This document shows positions 9,530 to 21,448 of a stretch of 64,000 bases of DNA, one piece after another. The notes under the pieces are model-generated. The model was not told the origin of the DNA and made no database searches. It was given only the letters and a program-made list of their open reading frames with translations. The stretch's first letter is position 1, and every line of letters starts with the position of its first letter. The translations under genes were made by a program, and so were the position numbers. The DNA lies in assembly GCA_009760855.2 (NCBI GenBank), contig WPIO01000007.1, positions 9,993,501 to 10,057,500 of the forward strand. Reading direction: 5' to 3'. The stretch is from Cristatella mucedo. Taxonomy: Eukaryota > Bryozoa > Phylactolaemata > Cristatellidae.

Positions 9530-10450
9530 CATACCGGGCCACTGGTCCACATACCGGGCCACTGGTCGGGTCGGCACTTTGGAGACGAATTGCATAACAA
9601 GGTAAACGCGTGCTTGCATCAAACTGTGTGCATTAAGCAGAAGCAGGTTGTCTGAAACTTGAATTTAAAAAATCACAGCAGCTCAGCTTTTTTATAAATA
9701 GCAGTTCAAAATGGCAGGCCACCGCTGGAATAGGCCGTTGTAAGCCATTTGGATGAGAAAGGCGCATTCGAGACTACAGAAAATTTTGTGAACCTGACGT
9801 CGATATAGTGTGGTATTGAAAGAGCAGTTTCCTCGCAGATATTTGGAAAATGACGGATAGATCGCAGTTCGAAATCCGGCACTGGCCGGGCTGGCCACTG
9901 GAGGCCATTTATATGAGATAGCGCGTTCACAGCTGACGTTTTATGAGTAAAATTGGAACACGTTTTCTACTATGTGGAAATGAAACCTCAGTTTCGCGCC
10001 GCTTTGTTTAGAAATTGCTGGTAGATGGCAGTTTTTCACTGCCGGGTAAATCGCTCTGTTGAGCCGATAGAATTTACTTGCATGAGAATGTGCATACGCA
10101 ATTGCGTGAAATTCTCTGAAGAAAACAGAAACACTGTGCACTACAATGCAGAATCAACACCAACAGTTTCGCGCAGCTTATTTTATAACTGGAAGGTGGG
10201 TCGCAATTCATAAGCGCCGGGCCATCGGCTCGGGCTTGGCATGGGAGATCATTTCGATGAGACAGCTCATGCACAATTACAAAATAAATTGAGGGTAAAT
10301 CCGGAGCGCCGTCATCTATCATTCGGTATTGAAACCGCTGTTCCGCGACGACGCTTCCTGTGTAAATGGCAAGCGGATCGCACTTGATCAAAGTGGATCT
10401 CAGTTATTCCTGGGACCATTCATATGAAAGACACTGGGAGCGAGTTCAGT
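9530..10450. repeat. Decayed tandem array of about 170-bp units
   Basis: Related segments begin near 9706 (GCAGTTCAAAATGGC), 9862 (TCGCAGTTCGAAATCCGG), 10028 (CAGTTTTTCACTGCCGG), 10200 (TCGCAATTCATAAGCGCC) and 10377 (TCGCACTTGATCAAAG). A further possible unit lies at 9540-9700 (GGGCCACTGGTC). Shared landmarks are a GGCC-rich block, CCATTTATATGAGA-like text about 50 bases in, TTCACA/TGCACA, and GTATTGAAA plus CAGTTTCGCGC near the unit end. Spacing is about 156-177 bases. It looks like an old satellite or a dispersed repeat with internal periodicity. No coding evidence. Confidence 0.55.
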
Positions 10451-12344
10451 ACAACAGCTGTTAGGTGCGCAACGTTCTTCCAAAAGAATTTAGTTTTTGA
10501 GCATCCAATCACTCGTAAGGGTATCAAATAATTGCACTGTAATTAAACTGAAAACTAACTAATCGTAATTAAATGTATGCATCAAGTTTAAATTTTGAGG
10601 CACCAGAAGACTTATTGGCTTGAATGCATGACTGCAAAATGAACTGGAGCTTTATAAAACAGTTACATTGCTTCTCTCAACACTATTTCCAAGTTTTCAG
10701 TGAGCTTACCTTGCTCACACACTTAACTCTTATCGCAAAATCTGGTTCCTCCAAGTATCCCCAATTAGTCAGATACTATACTGCTCGTATCTCAGGCAGC
10801 AAATAGGCTATAAGGGAACGCTAGATAGACTCGGACTACAGGTGCCTTTCACGAAGTTCAAAAAATGCATTTGGCAGATTTAGAAAGAATTATTGAAAAT
10901 CCTCTTTACGTGGCACTCGAACAGCTGGTTGAAATCATAAAGATAGGATATCTCTAGTAAAACGTCGAACAACAGTCCCAGGCAGCAGTTCAAGTGAATT
11001 TGGCGTTGCTTTCAACCAAGTGCATTTTCTTTGAAGGCTTGTTCATGCAGCTTCCACTTCCTTGGTCACCAATTCTATCATGTCACTGTTCTTCCATGCA
11101 GAAAGTCTACCAATCTATTGATGTCTCTTCAATCGACTGGATTTCCGTCCACATGGACTTCAGCTGAGAGAGAGAAATTTTGTTTTAAGGGGACAAGCTG
11201 TGCCACCGAGTATGTGATTGACTCGACATCAGATGTTGCTCAAACAGGGTCAGCTGCGTTTACTATTTTTGCGTTGTGTAGCTGCTGAAACCGAGGCCAA
11301 TACAGCGAGCTCCCAGGTTAGTAACGCCTAAACTTACGAGCAATCCGAGGTAAGAACTTTCGGGTGGGTAAAAAACAATGACAGGGGTCACGAATCCGTT
11401 TGAATATAAACCAACCAAATGGCTTACATGAGCTCCACAAGTACTCGGGTATATTGTACCCTTTGAATGGATTAGCTGTCACAGGTTTTCAAAAAAGTAT
11501 CAACAGGCAAAACAATGCATGCTATTATAAATTGGGCCTCGAAAGTACAAGTTACACACCAAGGTACGGATGACAGTGGGTTAAAACCTCGTCAGCGAGT
11601 TAAAAAAACCATGCAACCCCACCATGAGTGGACGAGCATTTTTAATATTTGTGAGTGCTTTTATTATGCTTATAATGCAGAAAAAAATGTCGCGGTTTTT
11701 CGCCAGGTTCGGAAACAAATTTTTCCCAAACTACTCTATAACAATCATGGTCCTGGTTCCAAACGACTCATCTTAAGAACCCAGTTAGGGAACGAATGAG
11801 GTTTGTAACCCGAACTCTGTTATTCTGTTGTCAATTACTTTAGCCATCGGATTAGGAGTTCTTGAATTAGCACGATAAAGGGCCGCGTGTATTTTAATCT
11901 TTGGTAGCTTTAACAGGGTTTTTTCGTTGCTTGTAGCTACGTGCCTTTGTCTTTGCAGTTATCCCCATCTTCGGCTGTAGAACGAATAGAACTAGACGTT
12001 AATTTTATTAACCTTTCTACAAGGTATGGCCAATTCTTGAGGGATGCCGTGCTCTGCTATTGTCGGCATACTGTAACTGCGTACATTTGGGTTGCTTCCA
12101 CTACTCATTAGCCTGCTGCTTTGAGGCTTTAGATCCACCACTTCGATCTCGAAGCGGTCTAGCACTGTAACATGCGCTCGCTCGCTGTGGTTGTGGCATA
12201 GACAACTTTAGTTCTGGAGCCGCCACATAGCGTTCGTAAATATTTGATTCAGAAGTGGAATAATAACCTAGAACTTCGAACTCTTATGGAGACTGAACAT
12301 TCACCACTTGCTAGTCTCCCTGATTTGACTAATGAGAAACTTAC
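10451..12344. other. Intergenic, no feature recognised
   Basis: No conserved frame or repeat could be recognised. Short open frames (for example 11515-11799) lack any domain or compositional support. Confidence 0.45.
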
Positions 12345-12475
12345 CTGGCTCACTAGGTAAGGTGGTAGCTTTTCACGACCTCGGCCCCGAGGTCGTGGGT
12401 TCAAATCCTGCGGTGGGCGATCCTAAAGGCTTTTCTGTCGCTATGCAAAAAAGAGGCTGTTGAATCAGTTAGTAT
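12345..12475 (+). mobile_element. SINE-1, copy B (internally deleted)
   Basis: It carries the palindrome CACGACCTCGG-cc-CCGAGGTCGTG, a box B-like GGTTCAAATCC and the GCGGTGGGCGATCC motif. It then jumps directly to TAAAGGCTTTTCTGTCGCTATGC and AAAAAAGAGGCTGTTGAATCAG. The roughly 35-base TTTATTGCCACTGCAAGCGG segment seen in copies A and D is missing. Confidence 0.85.
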
Positions 12476-13157
12476 TCATTTTATTTATTTACCTGAAGTC
12501 ACTAACCCTGGATTGTTAATTTTATAGCGGAGATTTGTTTACTGCCTGGATATACATTTGGTTCTCTTGAATCTCTATGTAGACGAATTAGTAGTATTAA
12601 TATTAATTACTGTGTAGAAACTGATAGCCTGCGTAAACATTCACCACACAGTGAGCAGTCGCCCATCCCGACTGGTGTTACACCGATGAGCTTCACCCAC
12701 GAAGATATGGTGTGATATGCACGTTCACTGCAAGCAATTAGTTTCATAAGGATATGGCGAACGCTTGTGATAGAATAACGGTTGTGACAGCACTCGTCAC
12801 GCCATCCACTATAAGTCAAGAACCAGTCATCATAAGCACCATTCAGTGCTAACGCGACCAGTGAAGTGATTATTTGCCCAGAGTAGAACGTCGTTCGTCT
12901 CGAAATCCTCGACTGACGACGGTTCACCTGCCATGATTATCAAACCGGAAATTCGTAGGAAGCAACCTGAAGTTACAGCATCCTCACAGAAAAGTGTTCA
13001 ACTGCATTCCGCTGTACTGTCTGCAATAGCACAGCCGCGTCAAGGTGACTCCGGCCACACCTCTAGCTCCACTATCCACAGCGAGGCACTTGACATCGAT
13101 CGATGCCCCGGGTCGAGACCTACCATTTCGACATACGACGCCAACATTGTGCCGAGC
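12476..13157. other. Intergenic, no feature recognised
   Basis: A 106-codon frame on the minus strand (12607-12927) has no recognised motif and no splice context. Nothing else supported. Confidence 0.4.
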
Positions 13158-13295
13158 TGGTTGGGCCCAGTGGTTAAGGTGCTCGCCCCGACCATGGTTT
13201 GGCCGGGGTTGTGGGCTCGAGTCTTGTCACATATGTGAAGCGCCTGAAATGAGATTGAGATCTATTATGGCGCTATACACATGAAATACATTTTA
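13158..13295 (+). mobile_element. SINE-2, best copy (tRNA-derived with LINE-like tail)
   Basis: Box A-like TGGGCCCAGTGG at 13162-13173 and box B-like GGCTCGAGTCT at 13214-13224 mark a tRNA-derived head. The tail GAAGCGCCTGAAATGAGATT, then GGCGCTATACACATGAAATACA, resembles the 3' end of the local L2-like LINE. This is the clearest complete copy of the second SINE family. Confidence 0.8.
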
Positions 13296-14747
13296 ATGAG
13301 ACTGCAGCTGTCAGAGAAATAGTCAACGCACACTACTTCGCTTAAGAAGATGCGAGCGACCCATGCGTTCATTCAAGCGGCTTTCTCTAGCCATGTTAAA
13401 GCAACTCAGACGTAAGAAAGTGCTTGCCGAGCTTCACTCCTTCGAAGAATACTCCACGAGGCGCTCTTTATTCATGATAGCAGTAAGCAACAGCCGGCCT
13501 ACTGATAGGCACTGACAAGGTCATTCAACAGCCAACCGTAAAACGTATTCGTGAGGCTATTGCACAAAGCTCCTTAGGCTTCGCGGCGGCGGGGGCGAAC
13601 CTGCTTGAGCTATTGATAGACGCTGCTCTGAGGCGGAGGGCGAGACACCACTCGACACTGCGTGCTGCACACGATTTTAAAGCTCGTCACACCACCGAGC
13701 AAGACTAACTGCACATCGATTTGCTTCGTATATTCTATCGCAAACCTGGCGCCCGACGTATGTCACATCTATTAGATTCTATGATATACTAGATAAATAT
13801 GTGTATAATATATACGTATATAATATAATATACTAGAGAAATCTATTAGAAAAACAGAAATTTGCTTTAATGTCTCACACTGGGTAACTGTTCACTTCGG
13901 TTAAGAATAAGCTACTCGTCGGCCTGTGGGCATCCAAAGACTACCCCGCAGGTCACCAAGACCGTTGAGCTGGCACCGCTAACCAGACACTTTGAGCAAT
14001 TATAGGCAACCACCGGGACTCCTTGCTCCTTTGTCAACTTCGCTTGTGGCCTAGTAGGTAAAGATCGCGACCGACTGTCTCGACCGACTGCCTCGGGTAG
14101 CTGCTTTACTTCATCGGCAGTAATTAATAAATGCCTATGGCTAAGGCCGACGTGTTCGTAAACGAAACACTCATTAGTCACGGAGATTCTGATCGAGTCC
14201 AGACGGTGTCTAGATAGAAACAAGAAGTCTACCATAAGGGTCGCGTGTGCTCACAGATCCGGATCTCACTTAACCTGCCGTCTCTTAATTTTTGCTCAAG
14301 CAGTTTACCCTTCACTTGTATACTTGTTCCCTAGCTCTCTATCCCAAGCAGATGCTGTATACTTAACTTGCACGCGATGTCAAGGCTCTCAAAAGTAGAG
14401 GCAGTGTCGGGAGCATGTATACATTTGTGTACACATGAAGACATATACCTGAATACCTGAATTGATCTGCAGTGGAAGATAATCGTTTGGGCCGACTCGA
14501 TTAGGCTTCCTCGCAGTCGGTTGCCGAGAGTCATTCAGTCAATCTCGCCGCAATTTCGCCTACTGCATCAGTCAATAAATGACGATTAACCAGCCAGCAG
14601 TTGGTCCGAGTTTTCTATTGGATGCCACTAAAGGTCGCGCTTGTCGGCTGCTGTTAATTTTCTTGAACGGTCGGGCCTTAAAGCAGCACTTCCCCTCCCC
14701 CCAGAGAGGTGAACAGTTTTAATGCGTTGCGAGAAACCCAAACCTAG
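13296..14747. other. Intergenic, includes an AT-rich TA-repeat patch
   Basis: Around 13780-13845 there is an AT-rich stretch with repeated TATAATATA and TACGTATATAATATA-like text. The remainder has no recognisable gene or repeat. Confidence 0.45.
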
Positions 14748-14848
14748 CCAGACCGCCTGGCCGGACCGCCTGGCCGGACCGCCTGGTCGGACCATCTGGC
14801 CGGACCATCTGGCCGGACCATCTGGCCGGTCCTCCTGGCTGGACCTCC
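14748..14848. repeat. 13-bp minisatellite, about 7 units
   Basis: Consecutive units read CCGCCTGGCCGGA, CCGCCTGGCCGGA, CCGCCTGGTCGGA, CCATCTGGCCGGA (twice), CCATCTGGCCGGT and CCTCCTGGCTGGA. A block change from CCGCC to CCATC suggests local duplication of variants. Confidence 0.9.
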
Positions 14849-15539
14849 GCTGTTCCATTGCTCTTCGATTGCTTCGTCGACTTTCGCTGACTGCCCTCCT
14901 TGCAGAAATTTGATCCAGGGTGTTGGCTAATTTTTTTTAAGATAGACGACGTTAAAACCGAACTCCCACTCACAGGACAACCTGAGCATACGGCTGAACT
15001 GAGAGACTTTGCTCATCTAATTAGTTGTGCAGTAGTGTGACCGTTGTCTTGTGCTCGTCAATTAAGAGTCCTCGCTAGTAGCTTATTGACGTATACAAGT
15101 TTCTTTAAGAGGACCACCACTATGGCTAGGTATCATCACCTTTGATTCACGTCCAGAATTAGGAGCGGCCTTCCAGGGTGGCTAAAGATCATACTAGCAC
15201 CCTGGTGCAGTCTCGACTGAACTACAGTAATTTCGTTTTGGCTGGGCTACCAAGAAAAGCTGGTAAGCCTCAACAGCTGGTAATGAATACGGCTATATTA
15301 AAATGACTATATTAATGGCTATATTAAAACGACTATAAAAAATCCGACGGGTTCAATTATGTGCCACTTTTCGGAAGGAGCTACAATGACTCCCGGTTGA
15401 TTAACATATGCAGAGCAAACTTCTGTCTCTGACCTGCAAGGCGTGCAGTGACTTGATTCCCTTATATCCAGCTGAACTGCTGCAGCCGTTTTAGTCTTCT
15501 AGTTCCTCATAAGTTCCTTGAGGACGATGAGTTAGTCGT
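14849..15539. other. Intergenic, no feature recognised
   Basis: A degenerate TATATTAAAA-GACTATA motif recurs three times near 15293-15343. Otherwise nothing recognised. Confidence 0.4.
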
Positions 15540-15760
15540 TCCATTTTTGCGCTTACACTGTAGGCTACACGTGCTCTTTCTTCTCAAGTCCTAGATTGTT
15601 GGACTCACTTCCATAACTCTTAAGCAGAGGCATCTCATGTCTTGCTTCTGGCTCTGCTATATCCTTTCCATCCAACCTACACTGATATCCGCATGCGAAT
15701 TATATTCTCAACCTCCGGGCCTGAATCCGCCACGCTTATCACTTTCTCTGTGCTGCCTGA
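15540..15760 (+). mobile_element. Degenerate L2-like LINE fragment
   Basis: TTGCGCTTACACTGTAGGC..TCAAGTCCTAGATTGTTGGACTC..CCATAACTC aligns with the better copy at 49735-49820, which encodes GPRLWNSLPQFLR. It therefore corresponds to the post-RT segment, heavily decayed. Confidence 0.5.
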
Positions 15761-16554
15761 GATGACATCTGCTGTGGGCTGCTGCATGTGCTATTGCACC
15801 GGAAGCTTCTTGAGCTTTGGAAGAAAACTAGAGCACTAGAGAAACTTCAGCGCTAGAGAAAGTTCCCCAGCATAACATTTACTTCGTCTTTGAAGCTTTC
15901 TAGAATTACAAATGGAGACCCACACATACCTGTCACCCTGTGCATGCGTGCATCCAAACATGCGTACATGCATAAACCTGCAATAGCATCAAACCTCAAA
16001 TTCACTTCGTAATGCAATTTTTCCCTGGGTACCAAGCGCTATTTTACACTTTTATATGACTCAGGAGTATAAAAAATGGTTACAATTCTCTACAAACTTT
16101 GCTTTTGTGACCAGGAGAGTATTTAACTTGAAATGCATCTCTTTTCGATGTGAAAACTGACAAATTTGCGTCTTTTGGTTGAACACAAAATGTATCAAAT
16201 TAGCACTTTACTTTGAATGCATATACAATGACCTCTCAAAGGATTCGGTAATCAGTAGATGTTTTTATACTGTCCAGCTAAGCGACATTCCTAGTCTATT
16301 ATATCCAGGTTAACGAGCTTACCTTGCTTTACTGAGTAAACTCCGTTGTCTCTGTGAATTTTCCAAGGTGGACATCAAGGAATGCGGACTTCTGGAGAAA
16401 TTCTTCGTCCCATTGTTTGCATAGTAATATATGAGATCCTGAACCAGCTACTCATAGTTTTCAGCTTCGCGATTGCCCAGAATGCCGTAGACGATTGCAA
16501 CAAAACTGTTCCAAAACGCTAGCTCTGTTCTATTCAGCTTCTTGGCGAATTATA
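15761..16554. other. Intergenic, no feature recognised
   Basis: AT-leaning sequence. No frame, repeat or RNA structure could be supported. Confidence 0.4.
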
Positions 16555-16645
16555 ATAATAATAATAATATATTTTATAAAGCGCCTTCAGAGAAATAAAT
16601 CTCTTTCTAGGTGCTTTGCATTTGCTACAAAGGAAGGCTGATCGA
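16555..16645 (-). mobile_element. L2-like LINE 3' end
   Basis: On the plus strand: AATAATAATAATA, then TTTATAAAGCGCCTTCAGAGA, then CTCTTTCTAGGTGCTTTGCATTTGCTACAAAGGAAGG. This is the reverse complement of the LINE tail seen at 4590-4680 and 63440-63516. Confidence 0.85.
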
Positions 16646-17443
16646 ATTCGTAACGCACCATGACTTCATTATATGCGGCTCGACGAACATGTCAGCTTTG
16701 ACTTTTCCCTCATGCAGCCGTATAGAAAGACGTGTTGGAGGTACTTAATAGCTGCTGACTCATTAATTAGAGCCGAGACAAGTCGCTCGATGAGGCCTAG
16801 CACTGATGATGTGCACTGTTGGCCTCTGCATCTTTCGACGGTCAACCAGCGAGTCCCAATTGTTATTTTTTCGACACAGAACTCGGTTCGCTGAGGCTAG
16901 TCTATTTTGTGATAGTGCACCTCAGCGTGCCGGCTGTCCACGGGCAAAGAAAGCAAGGCAATCTCGCGAAAAAGCCTTAGAGATCCATCAGGAATGATTA
17001 CACCGGTCAACATTGAAATTATTAATGACTTAAGAAGACCCTAATCTGCAGTATATATCTGTGCTGAAAACGAAAATAAGCATATACATTTTATTGGTTT
17101 TCGTTTTAAAGACATTTCATATGGCTCATTCTCTATGTTTTACCGTCTACATGTATCCAGTAGGACTTCAACAATAACTTTAATAAGCCTAGAATGGTGT
17201 AATATAACATTGCATTGTAAATACCGTCATGTACAAGTCATTCATAGTTGATTGCATCATTTTCTGATGCAATGCAATACTACTGCCAGACGGCTGCTGC
17301 AGTAAGCTGACATCATAAAGCTCAGTCGAAAATGTTGCGCATTTAAAATATTTCAGACTTCGTGCGAGACAGTTTAAGCTACTGTTACATAAAACTGCTA
17401 TTACTTTATCCATTTAGGCACAAAACAGAAAAGTAATGCCTAG
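16646..17443. other. Intergenic, no feature recognised
   Basis: Short open frames only; no recognised motif or repeat. Confidence 0.4.
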
Positions 17444-19105
17444 ATAGTGTGTGAATGCCGTGGACAATTTTTGCCATATTTTTGGGGAAGTCACATTGGC
17501 CAACCTGAAGAAAAGTATCACTTCTGAAGTGAAGAAGATATATCATCTTTACTTCGGATTTATAGTTGGTGACCAAACCCAGCATCGGGCCCCGCATTAC
17601 TGTGTTACATGTACAAGTAAGCTTTCACAGCGGTTGAATGGCAAGCAAAAGACCATCAATGTCGTTTGCAGTTCCCATGGTGCAGAGAGAGCCAAGCAAC
17701 CACGCAAATGACTGTTACTTCTGCTTGCTTCCTTCTCTTTTCGGCGGAATAACGAAGTAAAAGAAATCGAGAATATTCTACCCAAACATTCCGTCTGCCT
17801 TGTGACCAGCTCCACACGGTGAGGGACTTCTTATTCTAGCACCCCTAGCAGAATATTCTCTTGATTCATCTTATGAGGACAGGGGTGAGCCGACCTGTTC
17901 TTCACCTGATACGCCAGCATATTGTGATCCTGATTGTGCATCATCAACCCCCAAACAGAATAACACAGGAGGAACAAAATGACCTGGTTTGTGATTTGGA
18001 CTTATCCAAGAACAATACAGAGTTACTAGGATCAAGACTCCAACTATGAAATCTTCTCAAAGTTGTCTTAATTACTTTATATTGAAAGCCCCACCAGCAC
18101 TTGGAGCCTGTCTTCAGAAAGGAAAGTAATTTGGTATTCTGCTGCGATATTAGGGGCCTCATGAACACCTTACAAATCAATCGTGACCCACAAGAATGGA
18201 GACTATTTGTAGACCCTTCGAAACTGAGTCTTAAGGCTGTGCTTTGCATAATAGAAACCATCTCTCCTTTATTCTAGTAGCGCATGCTACCCATGTGAAA
18301 GAGACATATGGTAACTTAAAGCAGCTACTAAACTCCATTGAGTATAACAAGTATAGCTGGCACCTCTGTGGTGATTTGAAGGTAGTTGCCCATTTAATCG
18401 GACTGCAGCATAAATATAGAAAAAACATGCATTTCTTATGTGAGTGGGATAGCCAAGCAAGGAAATTGCACTACTTGCAGAAGGAATGGACTTGCAGACA
18501 AAGTATAGCAATTAGAGAGAAGAATAGCCAACTCCCAGCTCTGGTCGAGGCTCGCAAAATCTTGCTACCACCCCTACACTTCAAGCTAGGTTTGATAAAG
18601 AACTTTTTAAAAGCCATAGACCGGATTTCGCTAGCTTTCCGATACTTGCATGAAAACTTTCCTCGACTACTGAAGCAAATATTAAAGAGGAGGATTTTGT
18701 GGGTCTTCAGATTCGAGAGCTCTTCAAAGATGAACGGTTCAACAACTTGCTGCAGGGTGATGCGAAACAAGCATGGATTGCTTTTCACCTAGTGTCTGCA
18801 AACTTTCTCAAAAATTTTTGTGCAGAAAACTACATGGAACCAGTAGAAGACATGCTGATGTAGTATGAGAAACTTGGTTGCAATACTTCTCTATAGATCT
18901 CCTTCCTTCATTCACATTTTAATTTCATCCCTGACAACTGTGGTGTGGCTAGTTATGAACGTGGCAAACTTTTTCATAAAGATATCGCAACAATGGAACA
19001 AAAATACCAGGGAAAATGATCCACTACAATGCTGGCTGACTACTGGTGCACACTCTCCACAACTGCTTACGAAAAACTGTGCAGGAGACAGGCAAAGATT
19101 CTAAG
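17444..19105 (+). pseudogene. Broken copy of an uncharacterised invertebrate protein family (probably transposon-derived)
   Basis: A single decayed protein can be followed across several frames. The N-terminal part (17444-17800) has a cysteine region (CVTCTSKLSQRL, later DCYFCLLPS). The middle (17965-18250) includes EEQNDLVCDLDLSKNN and PQEWRLFVDPSKLSLKAV. The 182-codon intact frame 18244-18792 includes HATHVKETYGNLKQLL, CGDLKVVAHLIGLQ, FLCEWDSQARKLHYL and ILLPPLHFKLGLIKNF. After frameshifts comes a C-terminal part to 19105 with QIRELFKDERF, ISFLHSHFNFIPDN and TMLADYW. I recognise this as a protein type repeated many times in arthropod and other invertebrate genomes, normally listed as uncharacterised. 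Multi-copy behaviour suggests a mobile origin. No terminal repeats were seen. A second fragment lies at 20283-20580. Confidence 0.75.
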
Positions 19106-19519
19106 AAGTAGCCAATGACTTCATTATCAAGCATAGGCCTATTATTGTTGGCATGCATTTTGTGATGTACATATTAATTTATTAGAGATTACCAAAAAGT
19201 AGTGCCAATTTTGAAATTTGACTGCCATGCTCCAATTGAGCACATAAAAATTGATAAGAAATGACTAATTTTATTTCAGTAACATGACTTTTATAAAAAT
19301 TTGTTGACCAGTGTTATGGTTCTGTGTGTGTAGAACCTGTATAATACAGAGTTGTATAACACGAGTATAATGCAGTCCTAAAAATCAAATATACTTGTGT
19401 AATACAAACCTTTCAGATAACTTATAATCCGAAGCTAGTGGACCCAGTCGCGTGCGGGCTGATTGGCTGAGCCGATGACCAGCGCCCGACTCTCCACGCT
19501 TCTCCGCACACTCTCGATC

Positions 19520-20069
19520 ACCGGGGTTCAGCATATTGTATGTGCTGGTGCTGCTTATCGTGGGCTTGAAGAAGGAGCCAATCTGGAATTACTTGCACGA
19601 CCAGTATATCGAGATGGGGACGGCCATCGCCTTCAACGACAAGCAGCTCGAGCGCCGCCTGAGCAACACTGGCGCCGCCGACACGTTCAGCCCTAATGGC
19701 TCGCTGTCGAGCCTCTGCAAAGAGGGCCACAAAGATGAGGCACCGGCTGACGATCAATACACAAAATACTAGCTTATTCAGCAGCCTCTTTTTTACAGCG
19801 ACAGATGATTTTTTACGACTATCACGACCGCTCGCAATGGCAATAAAGGATTGCCCACCGCAGGACTCGAACCCACGATCTCGCGGCCGAGGCCGTGAAA
19901 AGCATCCCCCTTACCTAGTGAGCCATCACGGCTCGCCAAGCCAGACGCTGAGTGCACATCCGATTTCAACCGCATCGAGGTCGGCGTGAGCCTGCATATC
20001 GACGACGGTGACCTGCTGGCGGAGGAGAAGCCGGACGTCTCAGCCATCCGCTATTGCCAGGACGTCTAG
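19520..20069 (+). CDS. Possible short gene or retrocopy tail, split by a SINE
   Basis: The first part, about 19532-19772, encodes SILYVLVLLIVGLKKEPIWN, a hydrophobic membrane-like segment, then a polar tail containing GTAIAFNDKQLERRLS and TFSPNGSLSSLCKEGHKDE. After the SINE insertion a second part (about 19938-20069) reads KPDAECTSDFNRIEVGVSL and ends RYCQDV then TAG. Both parts have balanced codon use unlike nearby DNA. A polypyrimidine tract ending GTTCAG just before the first part could be a splice acceptor. No family is recognised. It may be the 3' end of a membrane protein gene, two exons, or a decayed retrocopy. The interpretation is tentative. Confidence 0.35.
19770..19936 (-). mobile_element. 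SINE-1, copy C
   Basis: On the plus strand, GCAGCCTCTTTTTTACAGCGACAG opens the 3' end. Then come ATTGCCCACCGCAGGACTCG, the complement of the box B region, and CGATCTCGCGGCCGAGGCCGTG, a mutated version of the family palindrome. It separates the two coding-like stretches at 19532-19772 and 19938-20069. Confidence 0.85.
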
Positions 20070-20282
20070 TTCGAATAGACAAACGACAAGTATCAAGAGA
20101 AATGGCGGTACCCGTGGCGAGACCAATAATGTTTCAAGGATTCTTAACAATCGTATTAAGCAATTAGTATTATACATGCATATACTACATAATACACGAC
20201 CTGATCAGAAAAGGCGTATTATACGGAACACTAGGAGTGATGATTTGAATTCTCTAATGACCTCCCAGACATAGTCGCTATA

Positions 20283-20580
20283 ACTAAAGATGCCCATAAA
20301 CATCTCGAGACCGGTGTGATCTTCTTTGAGCTACTCAGACTATACCTTAGGAAGAGACGGGTATTTGCTTCCGTTACGATTCAGAATAGCTTTGATGCTC
20401 CTTGATGAACTGCATATGAATAGGTGCCATTCACTCGGTTTACAAGTGGCTCCTGTCGCCTCCTGCAGATCGGCCATACTGGTGCCGAAGCAAAGCTGAC
20501 CATGCCGGCTGAAGAAATTGGAAAAAAGTTGGTCACGCTTTTTCCAATCTACTGCTTTCGCACTTTCCTCCAACAAGTTC
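20283..20580 (-). pseudogene. Second broken copy of the uncharacterised family seen at 17.4-19.1 kb
   Basis: On the minus strand a frame covering 20340-20580 contains WKKRDQLFSNFFSRHGQLCF and PSEWHLFICSSSRSIKAIL. These match the middle region of the 17444-19105 copy (PQEWRLFVDPSKLSLKAV). A frame change continues as KEDHTGLEMFMGIFSYSDYV down to about 20283. Only this middle segment survives. Opposite orientation to the first copy, about 1.2 kb away. A SINE-2 copy abuts it upstream. Confidence 0.65.
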
Positions 20581-20599
20581 CGCCCCTTGAGCATAAGTA

Positions 20600-20715
20600 T
20601 ACTTGAATTAATATACTTCATTCTATAGCGCCCCTGGAAGAACGTCATCTCTATCTAGGAGCCTTACATACGTTGTAGGGCTCGAAATCGCGACTCTTTC
20701 ATTTAAATGCGAGCA
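20600..20715 (-). mobile_element. SINE-2 copy (diverged)
   Basis: Plus-strand text TACTTCATTCTATAGCGCCC, TCTCTATCTAGGAGCCTTAC, GTAGGGCTCGAAATCGCGACT follows the order of the SINE-2 tail and box B region in reverse complement. Confidence 0.6.
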
Positions 20716-21448
20716 CAGGTGTATCGGAGGTTCAGCATTGCACTTGGTAAAACCGAGGTCTTTGATCAGATCGCTGAGGTCATTCTCGTTTGGGATGAAT
20801 GGCTTTCTCTCATCAGCCGCATCTGTGAATTTGGAATCGCGGTCTGCATTATTTTCCTCGCTGTCTGAGGGCTGGTCTCACCTGAATACGGCCGATTCTT
20901 CTCAGGGGGAGTTGTAAGGGAGCATTAGGGCCCTTTGGTACTGGGGTGATGGATGGGGGAACGTGTGGATACACGCGGGAAGGCGCGCTCTCGCCAGTTC
21001 GAGGTTTAAATTTCCACAAGGGCTGCAAACTGCATCCGCTGGGTGCAAGCAACCTCGACCTGCCGTGTCAATCAACTATGGCTATTCACTGTTTTCTTTC
21101 TCCTAAATGACATAGCCTAAATGTTCGTTTAAGGCAGCTGAACTGCTACGCTTTCATAGATACTATTCTTCGGTTGGTTTTACGTCCACTCAACCCTCAC
21201 TAATTCGGGCGGCACCACAAGAACACGAGCTATAGGCACGAATTCGCTGACCGAGCTTCGCTGTGCCTAGTAGCAAAACTCGAGAATTTCAAAACATGAC
21301 TCCCTGACTACGGAAGCAAATTTTACCGCGATGCAAGCTATTTTATAATAATCTTATTAATCTTATTAATCTTAGTATTAGGAAAAAACTTTTTGTGCCC
21401 AAGAACCAAAACTAAATTAAACTTTGCTACCTGGTATAAAACACAAAA
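20716..21448. other. Intergenic, no feature recognised
   Basis: A purine/pyrimidine-mixed stretch. The sequence TTATAATAATCTTATTAATCTTATTAATC near 21341-21370 is a short AT-rich repeat. No gene seen. Confidence 0.4.

Noticed and set aside
14748-14848. CRISPR-like array
   Set aside because: Units are 13 bp without unique spacers, in an animal genome; it is a minisatellite.
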